From Hydrogenophaga sp. SL48 (GTDB taxonomy: Bacteria; Pseudomonadota; Gammaproteobacteria; Burkholderiales; Burkholderiaceae_C), in the NCBI RefSeq assembly GCF_021729865.1, contig NZ_CP063400.1, positions 1,364,001 to 1,428,000 of the forward strand: a DNA stretch of 64,000 nt. Direction: 5' to 3'. Shown piece by piece: positions 56,535-64,000 of the stretch. The notes under the pieces are model-generated. The model was not told the DNA's origin, did not search any database, and worked only from the letters and a program-made list of their open reading frames with translations. Made by a program: the position numbers and the translations under genes. The first letter of the stretch is position 1. Each line of letters begins with the position of its first letter.

Positions 56535-56603
56535 GGTGCCCGAGGCTGCGTCCGGTCGGACCAGCCTTCACCACGGGCCGGGCCCGTCCATCTTTTTCCC
56601 TCT

Positions 56604-57938
56604 ATGACACGCAAGTACTTTGGCACCGACGGCATCCGCGGTACCGTCGGGCAGGCCCCCATCACCCCCGACTTCGTGCTGCGCCTGGCGCACGCCGTGG
56701 GGCGGGTGCTCAAGCAGAGTGAAGCCCGTCCCACGGTGCTGATCGGCAAAGACACCCGCATTTCCGGCTACATGCTGGAGAGTGCGCTGGAGTCTGGTTT
56801 CAATTCCGCCGGGGTGGACGTGGTGCTGCTCGGCCCAGTGCCGACGCCGGCCGTGGCCTACCTCACCCGCGCGCAGCGCGCGAGCCTGGGTGTGGTGATC
56901 AGCGCCAGCCACAATCCGTTTGCCGACAACGGCATCAAGTTCTTCAGCGCCATGGGCAACAAGTTGCCTGACGAGTGGGAGTTGGCGGTGGAAGCCGCGC
57001 TGGACGAGGAGCCTGTGTGGGTCGATTCGGCCAACCTGGGCAAAGCCCGCCGCATGGACGACGCCGCGGGTCGCTACATCGAGTTCTGCAAGAGCACCTG
57101 TTCCCATCTGTTCTCGCTCAAGGGCCTGAAGATCGTGGTGGACGGGGCCCACGGCGCGGCGTACCACATCGCTCCCGATGTGTTCCATGAACTGGGTGCC
57201 GAGGTCATCAAGATCGGTTGCACGCCCGATGGCCTGAACATCAACAAGGGCGTGGGTGCCACGCACCCCGAGGCGCTGGTCGAGGCGGTGAAGGCGCACG
57301 GCGCTCACTACGGTGTTGCTCTGGATGGCGACGCCGATCGCCTGCAGATGGTGGATGCCACCGGCCGCCTGTTCAATGGCGACGAACTGCTCTACCTGAT
57401 CGCGGCCGACCGCATCGCACGAGACATCGAAGTGCCCGGCGTCGTGGGCACGCTCATGACCAACATGGCGGTCGAGGTGGCGTTCAGGAAGAAGGGGGTG
57501 AAGTTCGTGCGCGCCAAGGTGGGCGACCGCTACGTGCTCGAAGCGCTGGAGCGCCATGGCTGGACGCTGGGTGGCGAAGGCTCGGGCCACCTGCTGGTGC
57601 TGGACCGTCACACCACCGGGGACGGGCTCGTTTCCGCGCTGCAGGTATTGCACGCCTGCGTGGACAGCGGCAAGACCATGGCCCAGTTGCTGGCCGACGT
57701 GACGCTGTTTCCGCAGACGCTGATCAACGTGCGCCTTCAACCGGGGCAGGACTGGACCACCAACACGCTGCTGGCCGATGAGACGAAGGCGGTGAACGCC
57801 GAGCTGGGCGAGACCGGCCGCGTGCTGGTCCGCGCCAGCGGCACCGAGCCCTTGCTGCGTGTGATGGTGGAAGCGCGCGACGCGCAACAGGCGCAGGCCT
57901 GCGCCGAGCGTTTGGTCAACGCGGTGAGGGCCGGCTGA
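56604..57938 (+). CDS. glmM: Phosphoglucosamine mutase
   Basis: 444 aa. Converts glucosamine-6-P to glucosamine-1-P for UDP-GlcNAc and cell-wall synthesis. Active phosphoserine S102 in [10 protein letters not shown], metal loop [11 protein letters not shown], sugar loop [10 protein letters not shown], phosphate-binding [15 protein letters not shown]. Normal length. The stop overlaps the next start (TGATG). Its usual neighbour folP is separated by the secretion locus. Confidence 0.98.
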   Translation: MTRKYFGTDGIRGTVGQAPITPDFVLRLAHAVGRVLKQSEARPTVLIGKDTRISGYMLESALESGFNSAGVDVVLLGPVPTPAVAYLTRAQRASLGVVISASHNPFADNGIKFFSAMGNKLPDEWELAVEAALDEEPVWVDSANLGKARRMDDAAGRYIEFCKSTCSHLFSLKGLKIVVDGAHGAAYHIAPDVFHELGAEVIKIGCTPDGLNINKGVGATHPEALVEAVKAHGAHYGVALDGDADRLQMVDATGRLFNGDELLYLIAADRIARDIEVPGVVGTLMTNMAVEVAFRKKGVKFVRAKVGDRYVLEALERHGWTLGGEGSGHLLVLDRHTTGDGLVSALQVLHACVDSGKTMAQLLADVTLFPQTLINVRLQPGQDWTTNTLLADETKAVNAELGETGRVLVRASGTEPLLRVMVEARDAQQAQACAERLVNAVRAG

Positions 57939-58447
57939 TGGCGGCCGCATTGTCGGTCCGCCGCGCGGACTACCTGAATGCACGCGATGCCGCCGCCGTG
58001 GTCGCCTTGCTCGACGCCTACGCCAGCGATCCCGCCGGTGGCGGCGAACCGCTGTCTGATTTCGTCAAAGTGAACCTGGTGCGTGAACTGGCGGCCCGTC
58101 CGCAGGCCTACAGCGTGCTGGCGTTTGATGGTGAAACGCCGGTGGGACTGGTCAACTGCATCGAGGGGTTTTCGTCCTTCAAATGCAAGCCACTGGTCAA
58201 CGTGCACGATGTGGCCGTGCTCGCCAGCCACCGCGGCCGCGGCATCGCGGAGCAGATGCTGGCCGAAGCCGAGCGCATCGCCGTGGAGCGCGGTGCGGTA
58301 AAGATGACGCTGGAGGTGCTCTCGGGCAACGCGCCGGCGCGCAAGCTGTACCAGCGCATCGGCTACGCCGGCTACCAGCTGGACCCTTCGATGGGCACGG
58401 CGGAGTTCATGCAGAAATTGTTACCCCCCGCGCCGGGCTCTGATTGA
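57938..58447 (+). CDS. GNAT-family N-acetyltransferase
   Basis: 169 aa. Acetyl-CoA-binding motif A VLASHRGRGIAEQMLAEAE (Q/R-x-x-G-x-A/G), motif B LYQRIGYAGYQ. Overlaps glmM by one base, so co-translated. Substrate unknown. A shared operon with glmM does not show that it acts on amino sugars. Confidence 0.88.
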   Translation: MAAALSVRRADYLNARDAAAVVALLDAYASDPAGGGEPLSDFVKVNLVRELAARPQAYSVLAFDGETPVGLVNCIEGFSSFKCKPLVNVHDVAVLASHRGRGIAEQMLAEAERIAVERGAVKMTLEVLSGNAPARKLYQRIGYAGYQLDPSMGTAEFMQKLLPPAPGSD

Positions 58448-58452
58448 GCCCG

Positions 58453-58490
58453 TCACCCCCCAGGGGGCGATGCGAGTGGCCCGGCGGAGC
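58453..58490. repeat. Decayed REP-like repeat, copy 2
   Basis: ACCCCCCAGGGGGC followed by GTGGCCCGGCGGAGCCGG, similar to the palindromic core and GGCCCGGCGG of the repeat at 15919. Sits in the gap between the convergent GNAT and namZ genes. Confidence 0.45.
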
Positions 58491-58526
58491 CGGTTCCACC
58501 GCATCCTGCGATGTCGATGCTCCTGC

Positions 58527-59729
58527 TCAGTAGAGCAGGAACTGCTTTCTTGCTTCTTCCCAGGCGGCTTCGTCCGGTGCCGTGATCGCGTCGAGCTCTT
58601 CGGGCGTTGACTTCGGGTCGTCCACCCACTCGCGCAGTGCCGGCCCGCCATTGATCAGGTCGATGGCCAGGCGATGATGTTCGTATTCGTAGGCGAAGTC
58701 GCGCCACAGCGGGTAGTCGGGCGCTTGCATCCTCACCGCCTTGAACGCCAGGGCCTGCAGGCGCCAGGGGCGGAAAGCGGCGTGGTCGTAGTGCGTCGGG
58801 TCTTCGATGTGGATCTGCACACCGGCGCAGAGTTTGCCCATGTGTTTGTGGAAGGTCGGCTCGAAGAAACACTCACGCAGCACACAGCCTTGGAGCCACT
58901 GCGGCGCGGTGCGGCGCATGTCGGCGATGAGTTGGCGGGCGTCGATGTCGGGCGCGCCGAACAGTTCCAGCGGGCGCGTGGTGCCGCGGCCTTCGCTGAG
59001 CGTGGTGCCTTCGAGCATCACGGTGCCTGCGTAAGCGCGGGCCATCCAGAGGTTGGCCGCGTTGGGGCTGGGGTTGACCCAGGTGCGCTCGGTGGGCCAG
59101 CCGAAGCCGGGGGCGGCGTCGGGCGCCCAGCCTTCCATGGTGATGACGCGGTATTCCACCTGCAGACCGAGCGTGGCGATGAACCAGTGGCCGAGTTCGC
59201 CCATGGTCATGCCGTGGCGCATGGGCATGGCGCCGGCGCCGACGAAGCTCTCCCAGCCCTCGCGCAAGGTCAGGCCTTCGACCGGGCGACCTGCGGGGTT
59301 GGGGCGGTCGAGCACCCAGACGGCCTTGCCGTGCTGCGCCGCCGCTTCGAGCACGTAGCGCAGCGTGGTGATGAAGGTGTAGATGCGGCAGCCGAGGTCC
59401 TGCAGATCGACCAGCAGCACGTCGAAGCTGGCCATCATGGCGTCGGTCGGGCGGCGCACCTCGCCGTAGAGGCTGAACACCGGCAGTCCCAAGCGCGGGT
59501 CGAGGTAGTCGGGCGACTCGACCATGTTGTCCTGCTTGTCACCGCGCAGCCCGTGTTGCGGGCCGAAGGCCGCGGTGAGTTTCAGGTCGGGCAGGGCCGC
59601 GAGGGCGTCCAGCGAGTGCGTGAGGTCCCGCGTGACCGAGGCCGGGTGGGCGAGCAGGGCGATCCGCCGGCCGGCCAGGGGCGCGCGCAGGGTGGGGTCT
59701 TCGATGAGGCGTTCGATGCCGAATTTCAT
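58527..59729 (-). CDS. namZ: NamZ-like exo-beta-N-acetylmuramidase (DUF1343)
   Basis: 400 aa without an evident signal peptide. DUF1343/GH171 motifs: AHPASVTRDL, FGPQHGLRGDKQDNM, YGEVRRPTDAMM, LVDLQDLGCRIYTFITTLRY, LDRPNPAGRPVEG and RGTTRPLELFGAP. The family removes terminal MurNAc from peptidoglycan fragments in muropeptide recycling. It overlaps the DOMON-like gene by 4 bp (ATGA), forming a lipoprotein/DOMON/namZ operon. Substrate assignment rests on the family. Confidence 0.88.
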   Translation of the reverse strand: MKFGIERLIEDPTLRAPLAGRRIALLAHPASVTRDLTHSLDALAALPDLKLTAAFGPQHGLRGDKQDNMVESPDYLDPRLGLPVFSLYGEVRRPTDAMMASFDVLLVDLQDLGCRIYTFITTLRYVLEAAAQHGKAVWVLDRPNPAGRPVEGLTLREGWESFVGAGAMPMRHGMTMGELGHWFIATLGLQVEYRVITMEGWAPDAAPGFGWPTERTWVNPSPNAANLWMARAYAGTVMLEGTTLSEGRGTTRPLELFGAPDIDARQLIADMRRTAPQWLQGCVLRECFFEPTFHKHMGKLCAGVQIHIEDPTHYDHAAFRPWRLQALAFKAVRMQAPDYPLWRDFAYEYEHHRLAIDLINGGPALREWVDDPKSTPEELDAITAPDEAAWEEARKQFLLY

Positions 59730-60316
59730 GCGGGGCTTTGGAGGGCGAAAGGGGGCGGGAGCAGGCGGTGGGTCCAGCCGCTGGCGTGGTGGAAGTCGGG
59801 CCGATCGGCGCGCGGGTGGTGCAGCGCCCAGTAACTGAGCTGGCCTTCGCGGGCTTCGATCACGGCGTTCAGGCCGATCTTCAGCCAGGCGTCGTGCGCC
59901 GGCTCAGGCAGCAGCGCTGGCGGCAGCCAGACCTGCAGGTCCAGCGTGTCCGCCGAGCGCTCGCAGGTGATGGCAGGCGGGGGACTGTTGCGTTCGGCGG
60001 CGGGGTCGCGCGCCCGTTCGTCGCTGAAGCGGTACGCGGCCCACTGACCCGACGGCGAGAAATTGAACTCGCGGTAGGCCGTGCTGCCGGCCGTGCCCAC
60101 GAAGGCTTCAAAGCAGGTGTGTTGCCAGAGCCCGTCCGCGGGGCCGGGTGGCAGGGGCGCGGGGATGGCCAGTGCGTTCAGGTCACCGGTGAGCGTGTAG
60201 CGAAGCCGCCAGCCGGCGCCATCGGGCACCAGCACCACCGCGAGTTGCAGGCCCTCGGCGCTGGGTGCCGCCGGATGGGCCAGCAGCGTCAACGCCGCTG
60301 CGTGCGGACCTGGCAT
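59726..60316 (-). CDS. DOMON-like domain protein
   Basis: 196 aa beta-sandwich-like protein with LWQHTCFEAFVG, YREFNFSPSGQWAAYRFSD, AWLKIGLNAVIEAREGQLSYW and HPRADRPDFHHASGW, the pattern of DOMON-like proteins that bind heme or sugar; ligand unknown. No signal peptide seen. ATG at 60316 chosen over a GTG five codons upstream; it overlaps the stop of the upstream lipoprotein gene (TGATG). Confidence 0.8.
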   Translation of the reverse strand: MPGPHAAALTLLAHPAAPSAEGLQLAVVLVPDGAGWRLRYTLTGDLNALAIPAPLPPGPADGLWQHTCFEAFVGTAGSTAYREFNFSPSGQWAAYRFSDERARDPAAERNSPPPAITCERSADTLDLQVWLPPALLPEPAHDAWLKIGLNAVIEAREGQLSYWALHHPRADRPDFHHASGWTHRLLPPPFALQSPA

Positions 60317-60759
60317 CAGGGCTGGTAACACGTGCCGGCGGGGTCGACGTCCATGCGGATGAGCTGGTTGCTGCCACCGCCCCAGACGTTGCCGCCGGTG
60401 AAGCTCAGGCAGCCTTCGCCCTTGTAGAGCGTGACGACGCGGCGCGCGTCGCTGCCGAGGTAGAAGGGAATCCAGCGCTTGCCGGTTTCGTGGTTGAAGA
60501 GCTCGTCGTAGTTGCCGATCAGCTTCAGCACCTGTTGCAGTTCCATGCCGATCCTCAGCTTGGCGAACCGGCTGTCCGGTGCGGGCGTTCCGGAGACTTC
60601 GCCCTCAAACTTGCCGTCGGGCGACTTGACGGTGCGCACCTCCTGGCCGCTGGCCGAGCGCCCGGCGCTGGGCGCGGCAGGGTCGAGCGAGACGCTGGAA
60701 CACCCCAGGATGGCGATGGACATGGCGCCCAGCGCCAGGGTGGTTCGCAGTGAGGACAT
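60316..60759 (-). CDS. Small lipoprotein of unknown function
   Basis: 147 aa. Lipobox AILGC (C20). After a Ser/Pro linker, RFAKLRIGMELQQVLKLIGN, FYLGSDARRVVTLYKGEGC and TGGNVWGGGSNQLIRMDVDP suggest a small BamE-like outer-membrane fold with two cysteines (GC and TC). First gene of the operon leading to the DOMON-like and NamZ genes. AAGGAG-type ribosome site upstream. Function not recognised. Confidence 0.82.
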   Translation of the reverse strand: MSSLRTTLALGAMSIAILGCSSVSLDPAAPSAGRSASGQEVRTVKSPDGKFEGEVSGTPAPDSRFAKLRIGMELQQVLKLIGNYDELFNHETGKRWIPFYLGSDARRVVTLYKGEGCLSFTGGNVWGGGSNQLIRMDVDPAGTCYQP

Positions 60760-60837
60760 GGTGACTCCTTGGGACGTGATCGGCGGTGGCGGTCATTGTA
60801 GTGAGCGCCACGCGGCGCTGACCCACGACGGGCGGGG

Positions 60838-62127
60838 TCATGCCGGCGATGCACCCGCTGGCATGACCACCACGGGCGAGAAGCCACCGCCTTCGGTGCG
60901 GAAGTTGGTGGTCTGGCCCGACCAGGAGCGCGCGGCCAGCAGCTGCACCTGGCCACGGTAGGTGTAGGCGCGCAGGTCCAGTTTGAGCAGCGTGGTCTGG
61001 CCGTCCACAGACACCAGCCTCTCGCTGGGCGGCACGGTGGTCTGGGCGACGTAGTCCCCCGCCAGGATCTCGCCCCACACACGCTTGGTGAGCTTGTCGC
61101 CACGGTAGGCGGCGCGGGCGCCGAAACCGGCGGCGGGCTTGAAGAACAGGGTACGCCGCTGGGCCCAGAGCGCGTCGGCGTTGTCCGCCGTGACGCGCTG
61201 CGTGGCGGGCACCACCTGGCGCAGCACGGCACGGTCGGCTTCACTCACGCCACAGGTGTCGAGCAGCGCGGCGTCGGACAGCGCGATCAGGTTGCGTTTG
61301 TCGGCGTACAGCGCGTGGGTGCGGGGATGCGGCGTGACCACGGCGGCTCCCGCGCGGTAGGCCTGTTGCAGCGGATTGTGGCCGCTGTCCTGCAGGTAGA
61401 AATCGGTCAGGCGGTTGTAGACGAGGTCCACCGGCATGCCGTCCGGCAGGGCCGAGTGCCAGAGCGCGTCGTTGCGCCATTGCAGCTCGCGGGCATCGGC
61501 CACGACGGCGATCAGGCCGTGCGCGGCGAACAGGGCGCGCGCCATCTCGAACTCGGGTGCGAGGTACTGCTCGCCGGGAGCGTCGTCCACGATCAGCACG
61601 TTGCGCAGCGGCGTGTCGCCGCGCTGCGACCGCCATTCGGCGCGGAACATGGCGACGAACACTTCGTCCAGCCGCAGCAGGGTGTCCGCCGGGTCGAACA
61701 GGGGCTCGAACCCGGCGCAGCAGGCGCGGTGCGCCCGGGCCAGCGCGGCGTTGAGCAGGGCGCCGCCGGCGTTGCTGTTGATCTCGATCAGCTTGGGGCC
61801 GTCGGCGGCGAGGTGGAAGTCGTAACCCATGAAGACACCGGCCGGGCCCCAGTCCAGCGCAGCGATCGGGTTCGCGCGGGCGAGGGCCTGTTCGCGCCAG
61901 GCGGGCAGGGCGATCACGCGCTCCAGCGTTTGCACGGCCTGCACGATCTGCCGCTGCACCCCGGCGTCGAGGAACACCGCGCTGGCGGAGAACAGGTGCG
62001 GGTGGCTCTCGGCCAGCCGCGCGGTGAGGCCGCCCAGCGCCGGGCTGGTTTCCAGCTGTTCGCGCAGGCGCGAGGCTTGGAGGGTCTGGCAGGCACAGCC
62101 CAGGTTCAGCGCGTCGGCGAGGTTCAT
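60838..62127 (-). CDS. ATP-grasp-like protein coupled to ArsR
   Basis: 429 aa. KLIEINSNAGGALLNAALAR (probable metal/ATP-binding core), PVDLVYNRLTDFYLQDSGHN, and FFKPAAGFGARAAYRGDKLT with AGDYVAQTTVPPSER (ATP-binding lysine region) suggest a glutathione-synthase-like ATP-grasp ligase. A cysteine pair lies near the start (LNLGCACQTLQ). Begins with AGGAGG within the arsR 3' end and overlaps arsR by 4 bp, so it is the only evident target of that regulator. I know no described function; amide or peptide ligation of a small thiol compound is a guess. Confidence 0.72.
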   Translation of the reverse strand: MNLADALNLGCACQTLQASRLREQLETSPALGGLTARLAESHPHLFSASAVFLDAGVQRQIVQAVQTLERVIALPAWREQALARANPIAALDWGPAGVFMGYDFHLAADGPKLIEINSNAGGALLNAALARAHRACCAGFEPLFDPADTLLRLDEVFVAMFRAEWRSQRGDTPLRNVLIVDDAPGEQYLAPEFEMARALFAAHGLIAVVADARELQWRNDALWHSALPDGMPVDLVYNRLTDFYLQDSGHNPLQQAYRAGAAVVTPHPRTHALYADKRNLIALSDAALLDTCGVSEADRAVLRQVVPATQRVTADNADALWAQRRTLFFKPAAGFGARAAYRGDKLTKRVWGEILAGDYVAQTTVPPSERLVSVDGQTTLLKLDLRAYTYRGQVQLLAARSWSGQTTNFRTEGGGFSPVVVMPAGASPA

Positions 62128-62477
62128 GGGGCCTCCTGGGGTTCGCAGCACACCGCGGCACCCGCCCGCTCGGATGTCCGGCCACCGCAGCAGTGTTCGG
62201 TGAGGTAGCCCAGCAACGCGTTCATGCGGTGAAAGTGGGCGCGGTAGATCAGGTGGCGGCCCTGCGGCTCGGCGCTCACCAGGTCGGCGTGCACCAGTTC
62301 CTTGAGGTGGAACGAGAGCGAACTCGGTGCCACGTCCAGTCGCTCGGCGATGGCGCCGGGCGTCAGGCCCACCGGCCCGGCGACCACCAGCTCGCGGAAG
62401 GCGCGCAGGCGCACGGCCTGCGACAGGGCCGTGAGGGCCCGTAGGGCCTGGCTTTCCTGGGGGGTGATTGTTTCCAT
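62124..62477 (-). CDS. ArsR-family regulator, arsenite-type cysteines
   Basis: 117 aa winged helix: LTPGAIAERLDVAPSSLSFHLKELVHADLV. The C-terminal helix ends in LTEHCCGG (C96, C97) and a second pair VCCEP (C110, C111), like the vicinal cysteines of arsenite-sensing ArsR such as that of Acidithiobacillus ferrooxidans. The ATG at 62477 is set inside the palindromic operator ATATTTC / GAAATAT. Controls itself and the ATP-grasp-like gene. No arsB, arsC or acr3 is nearby. Confidence 0.9.
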   Translation of the reverse strand: METITPQESQALRALTALSQAVRLRAFRELVVAGPVGLTPGAIAERLDVAPSSLSFHLKELVHADLVSAEPQGRHLIYRAHFHRMNALLGYLTEHCCGGRTSERAGAAVCCEPQEAP

Positions 62478-62499
62478 ATTTCGATGATAGTTGAAATAT
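62476..62499 (-). promoter_or_regulatory. ArsR operator
   Basis: ATATTTC (62476-62482) and GAAATAT (62493-62499) with a 10-bp spacer, overlapping the arsR start codon; the inner bases TTTCGAT...GTTGAAA extend the symmetry. Typical ArsR/SmtB autoregulatory site. Confidence 0.75.
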
Positions 62500-62563
62500 A
62501 GGGCCGTCATCCGTCCCCAATCATGGTGGCGGCACCCTGCGGCTGGCCGCGCGCTGGCTTGTA

Positions 62564-63805
62564 TCAGGCGGCCGGCTCGGCGGCGGGGCTTCGGCTCAGG
62601 GCGGGCTCGGTGGCGCGGGGCACGCTGTCCGCACCGTCCTGCATGGTGGTCCATTTGGATTCGCTCGCGGCGGAGGCCAGCACCCGCTCGATGAAGCGCA
62701 CCCCGCGCGCACCCGCTTCAATGCGCGGGTAGTCCGCGGCCAGCGGATCGGCGGCCACGCCCTGCAGGCGGGCGCGGATGTCGGCGGCCACGCCCAGGTA
62801 GACGTTGGCAAAGGCCTCGATGAAACCCTCGGGGTGGCCGGCGGGCAGGCGCGAGGCACGCATGGCCGCTTCGCACAGCCCGGCCGAAGCGCGGGTGAGC
62901 GTGCGCGGCGGGCCGTCCAGCGGCAGGTGCAGCAGCTGGTTGGGGTTCTCCTGGCACCAGAGCAGGCTGCCGGTGGTGCCGCTCACGCGCAGGCGCAGGT
63001 CGTTCTCGCTGCCGGTGCAGATCTGCGAGGCGATCAGCACGCCGCGCGCGCCGCCCTGCAGGCGCAGCAGCATATTGCCGTCGTCGTCCAGTGTGCGGCC
63101 CGCGCCCATGGCGCTGAGGTCGGCGCAAATCGCTTCGATCTCCAGCCCGGTCACGGTGGTGAGCAGGTTTTCGGCGTGCGAACCGATGTCGCCCATGGCG
63201 CCGGCGGCGCCGCTCAGCGCCGGGTCCACGCGCCAGGCGGCCTGCTTGCTGCCACTGTCTTCCACGGCGGTGGCCAGCCAGCCCTGGTGGTACTCGACCA
63301 CCACCTTGCGCACCGTGCCGATGGCGCCGCTGTGCACCATGTGGCGCATCTGGCGCACCAGCGGGTAGCCGGTGTAGTTGTAGGTCACGCCAAACACCGT
63401 GCCCTGCCGGTTCACGGCGGCCACCAGGTCCCGCGCCTGCGCGCTGGTGTGCACCAGCGGCTTGTCGCAGACCACGTGAAACCCCGCCTCCACGAAGGCC
63501 TGGGCCACGGGGAAGTGCAGGTGGTTGGGCGTGACGATGGAGACGAAGTCGATGCGTTCTTCGGGTGGTCGGCGCAGCTCGTCGGCCAGCAGGTCTTGCC
63601 AGCGGCCGTGGTTGCGGTCATCGGCCAGAAACAGGTCGCGGCCCGAGGCACGTGCCTTGTCGGGGCTGCTGGAGAGCGCGCCGGCCACCAGCTCGATCTG
63701 GCCGTCCAGCGCGGCGGCCTGGCGGTGCACGCCGCCGATGAAGGCGTCGCGGCCGCCGCCCACCATGGCGTAGCGCAGTCGGCGTGGAATGTGGACAAGG
63801 GTCAC
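62564..63805 (-). CDS. Gfo/Idh/MocA-family sugar oxidoreductase
   Basis: 413 aa. NAD(P)-binding start [36 protein letters not shown], catalytic-lysine motif [17 protein letters not shown], then the C-terminal GFO_IDH_MocA domain ([20 protein letters not shown] with conserved D/H). Only a GTG start (63805) fits the family length. Downstream of a probable TIM-barrel isomerase gene, a frequent pairing in sugar or inositol-like catabolism. Substrate unknown. Confidence 0.9.
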   Translation of the reverse strand: MTLVHIPRRLRYAMVGGGRDAFIGGVHRQAAALDGQIELVAGALSSSPDKARASGRDLFLADDRNHGRWQDLLADELRRPPEERIDFVSIVTPNHLHFPVAQAFVEAGFHVVCDKPLVHTSAQARDLVAAVNRQGTVFGVTYNYTGYPLVRQMRHMVHSGAIGTVRKVVVEYHQGWLATAVEDSGSKQAAWRVDPALSGAAGAMGDIGSHAENLLTTVTGLEIEAICADLSAMGAGRTLDDDGNMLLRLQGGARGVLIASQICTGSENDLRLRVSGTTGSLLWCQENPNQLLHLPLDGPPRTLTRASAGLCEAAMRASRLPAGHPEGFIEAFANVYLGVAADIRARLQGVAADPLAADYPRIEAGARGVRFIERVLASAASESKWTTMQDGADSVPRATEPALSRSPAAEPAA

Positions 63806-63829
63806 TGGCGTACCTCCGCTCTTCGAGCT

Positions 63830-63862
63830 GCGGTGCGAGCTGGCTTGGGGCGGCCCGGCGCG
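63830..63862. repeat. GC-rich repeat, copy 3
   Basis: Contains CTTGGGGCGGCCCGG (63844-63858), an exact match to 15971-15985 of the fdx-dnaQ repeat, in the gap between the last two genes. Confidence 0.65.
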
Positions 63863-63866
63863 GCGC

Positions 63867-64000
63867 TCATGGGGCTTGTTGGTCTTTGGCGAACACGGCG
63901 TCGAACGCGCCGGCGGCCGGTTTGAAATCCAGGCGCTTGCAGAAGGCCGCGCTCTCGGTGGCGCCGTGCACGCGGTCCATGCGGCTGTCTTCCCACTCCA
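63867..64000 (-). CDS. 3' end of a probable sugar phosphate isomerase/epimerase (TIM barrel), partial
   Basis: Only the last 44 codons are in the window: [20 protein letters not shown] followed by [20 protein letters not shown] and a TGA at 63867-63869. The EWEDSRMDR and KRLDF pattern resembles the C-terminus of IolE-like TIM-barrel proteins, which often accompany Gfo/Idh/MocA genes. Assignment is tentative because the body of the protein lies outside. Confidence 0.5.
   Translation of the reverse strand, partial: EWEDSRMDRVHGATESAAFCKRLDFKPAAGAFDAVFAKDQQAP

Overview
The window reads as a high-GC chromosomal segment of a Burkholderiales bacterium, most likely a Comamonadaceae member (Hydrogenophaga-like is my best guess, from memory of gene content and not from a search). 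Pointers are a cysteine-type intracellular PHB depolymerase, an iscRSUA-hscBA-fdx operon, a solitary RsxB ferredoxin, quinone-linked PyrD, CcoG, the yhbY/rlmE-ftsH-folP order, and short GC-rich intergenic repeats.

Layout. 1-10.2 kb: C-terminal part of a chemoreceptor with an extra C-terminal sensor-like domain, rsxB, phaZ, an aromatic/aspartate aminotransferase, uvrB, and a LuxR-type response regulator overlapping its membrane histidine kinase. 10.3-16.7 kb: the complete ISC iron-sulfur assembly operon behind a type 1 IscR box, with an intrinsic terminator between iscA and hscB, then dnaQ. 16.7-32.9 kb: tRNA-Val(CAC), a LysR regulator divergent from a degenerate metallo-beta-lactamase-fold protein, a DsbA-like protein and a small protein; an MFS exporter; ccoG coupled to a short acyl-CoA-dehydrogenase-like gene; lrgAB; a MocR regulator; an LhgO-like oxidase; pyrD; rpiA; a glutaredoxin-like protein; oligopeptidase A; yhbY. 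32.9-36.5 kb: rlmE, ftsH, folP.

36.5-56.5 kb: a 20-kb type IV secretion locus sits between folP and glmM, which are normally neighbours. It has virB1-virB6, virB7-virB11 and virD4, but no relaxase, integrase or partition gene. Its VirB7 is long and carries an N0-like domain after the lipobox, as in the bacteria-killing T4SS of Xanthomonas (X-T4SS). Between virB11 and virD4 lies a cargo block: a periplasmic protein, a lipoprotein, a DUF2235-type lipase with a Ser-Asp-His triad and a C-terminal segment resembling an X-T4SS recruitment domain, and a second lipoprotein with a calcium-type loop and an LprI-like C-terminus. I read this as an antibacterial T4SS with a phospholipase-type effector and candidate immunity proteins. 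An intact IS5-family element (ATAA target duplication) lies between two small secreted-protein genes without breaking either. Parts of the locus (virB2-virB3, 43.4-44.3 kb) are clearly AT-richer than the flanks.

56.6-64 kb: glmM, a GNAT acetyltransferase, a lipoprotein/DOMON-like/NamZ operon, an arsenite-type ArsR overlapping an ATP-grasp-like protein of unknown role, a Gfo/Idh/MocA oxidoreductase and the 3' end of a probable TIM-barrel sugar isomerase. No CRISPR array, rRNA or prophage was seen. No gene-free stretch exceeds about 300 bases.
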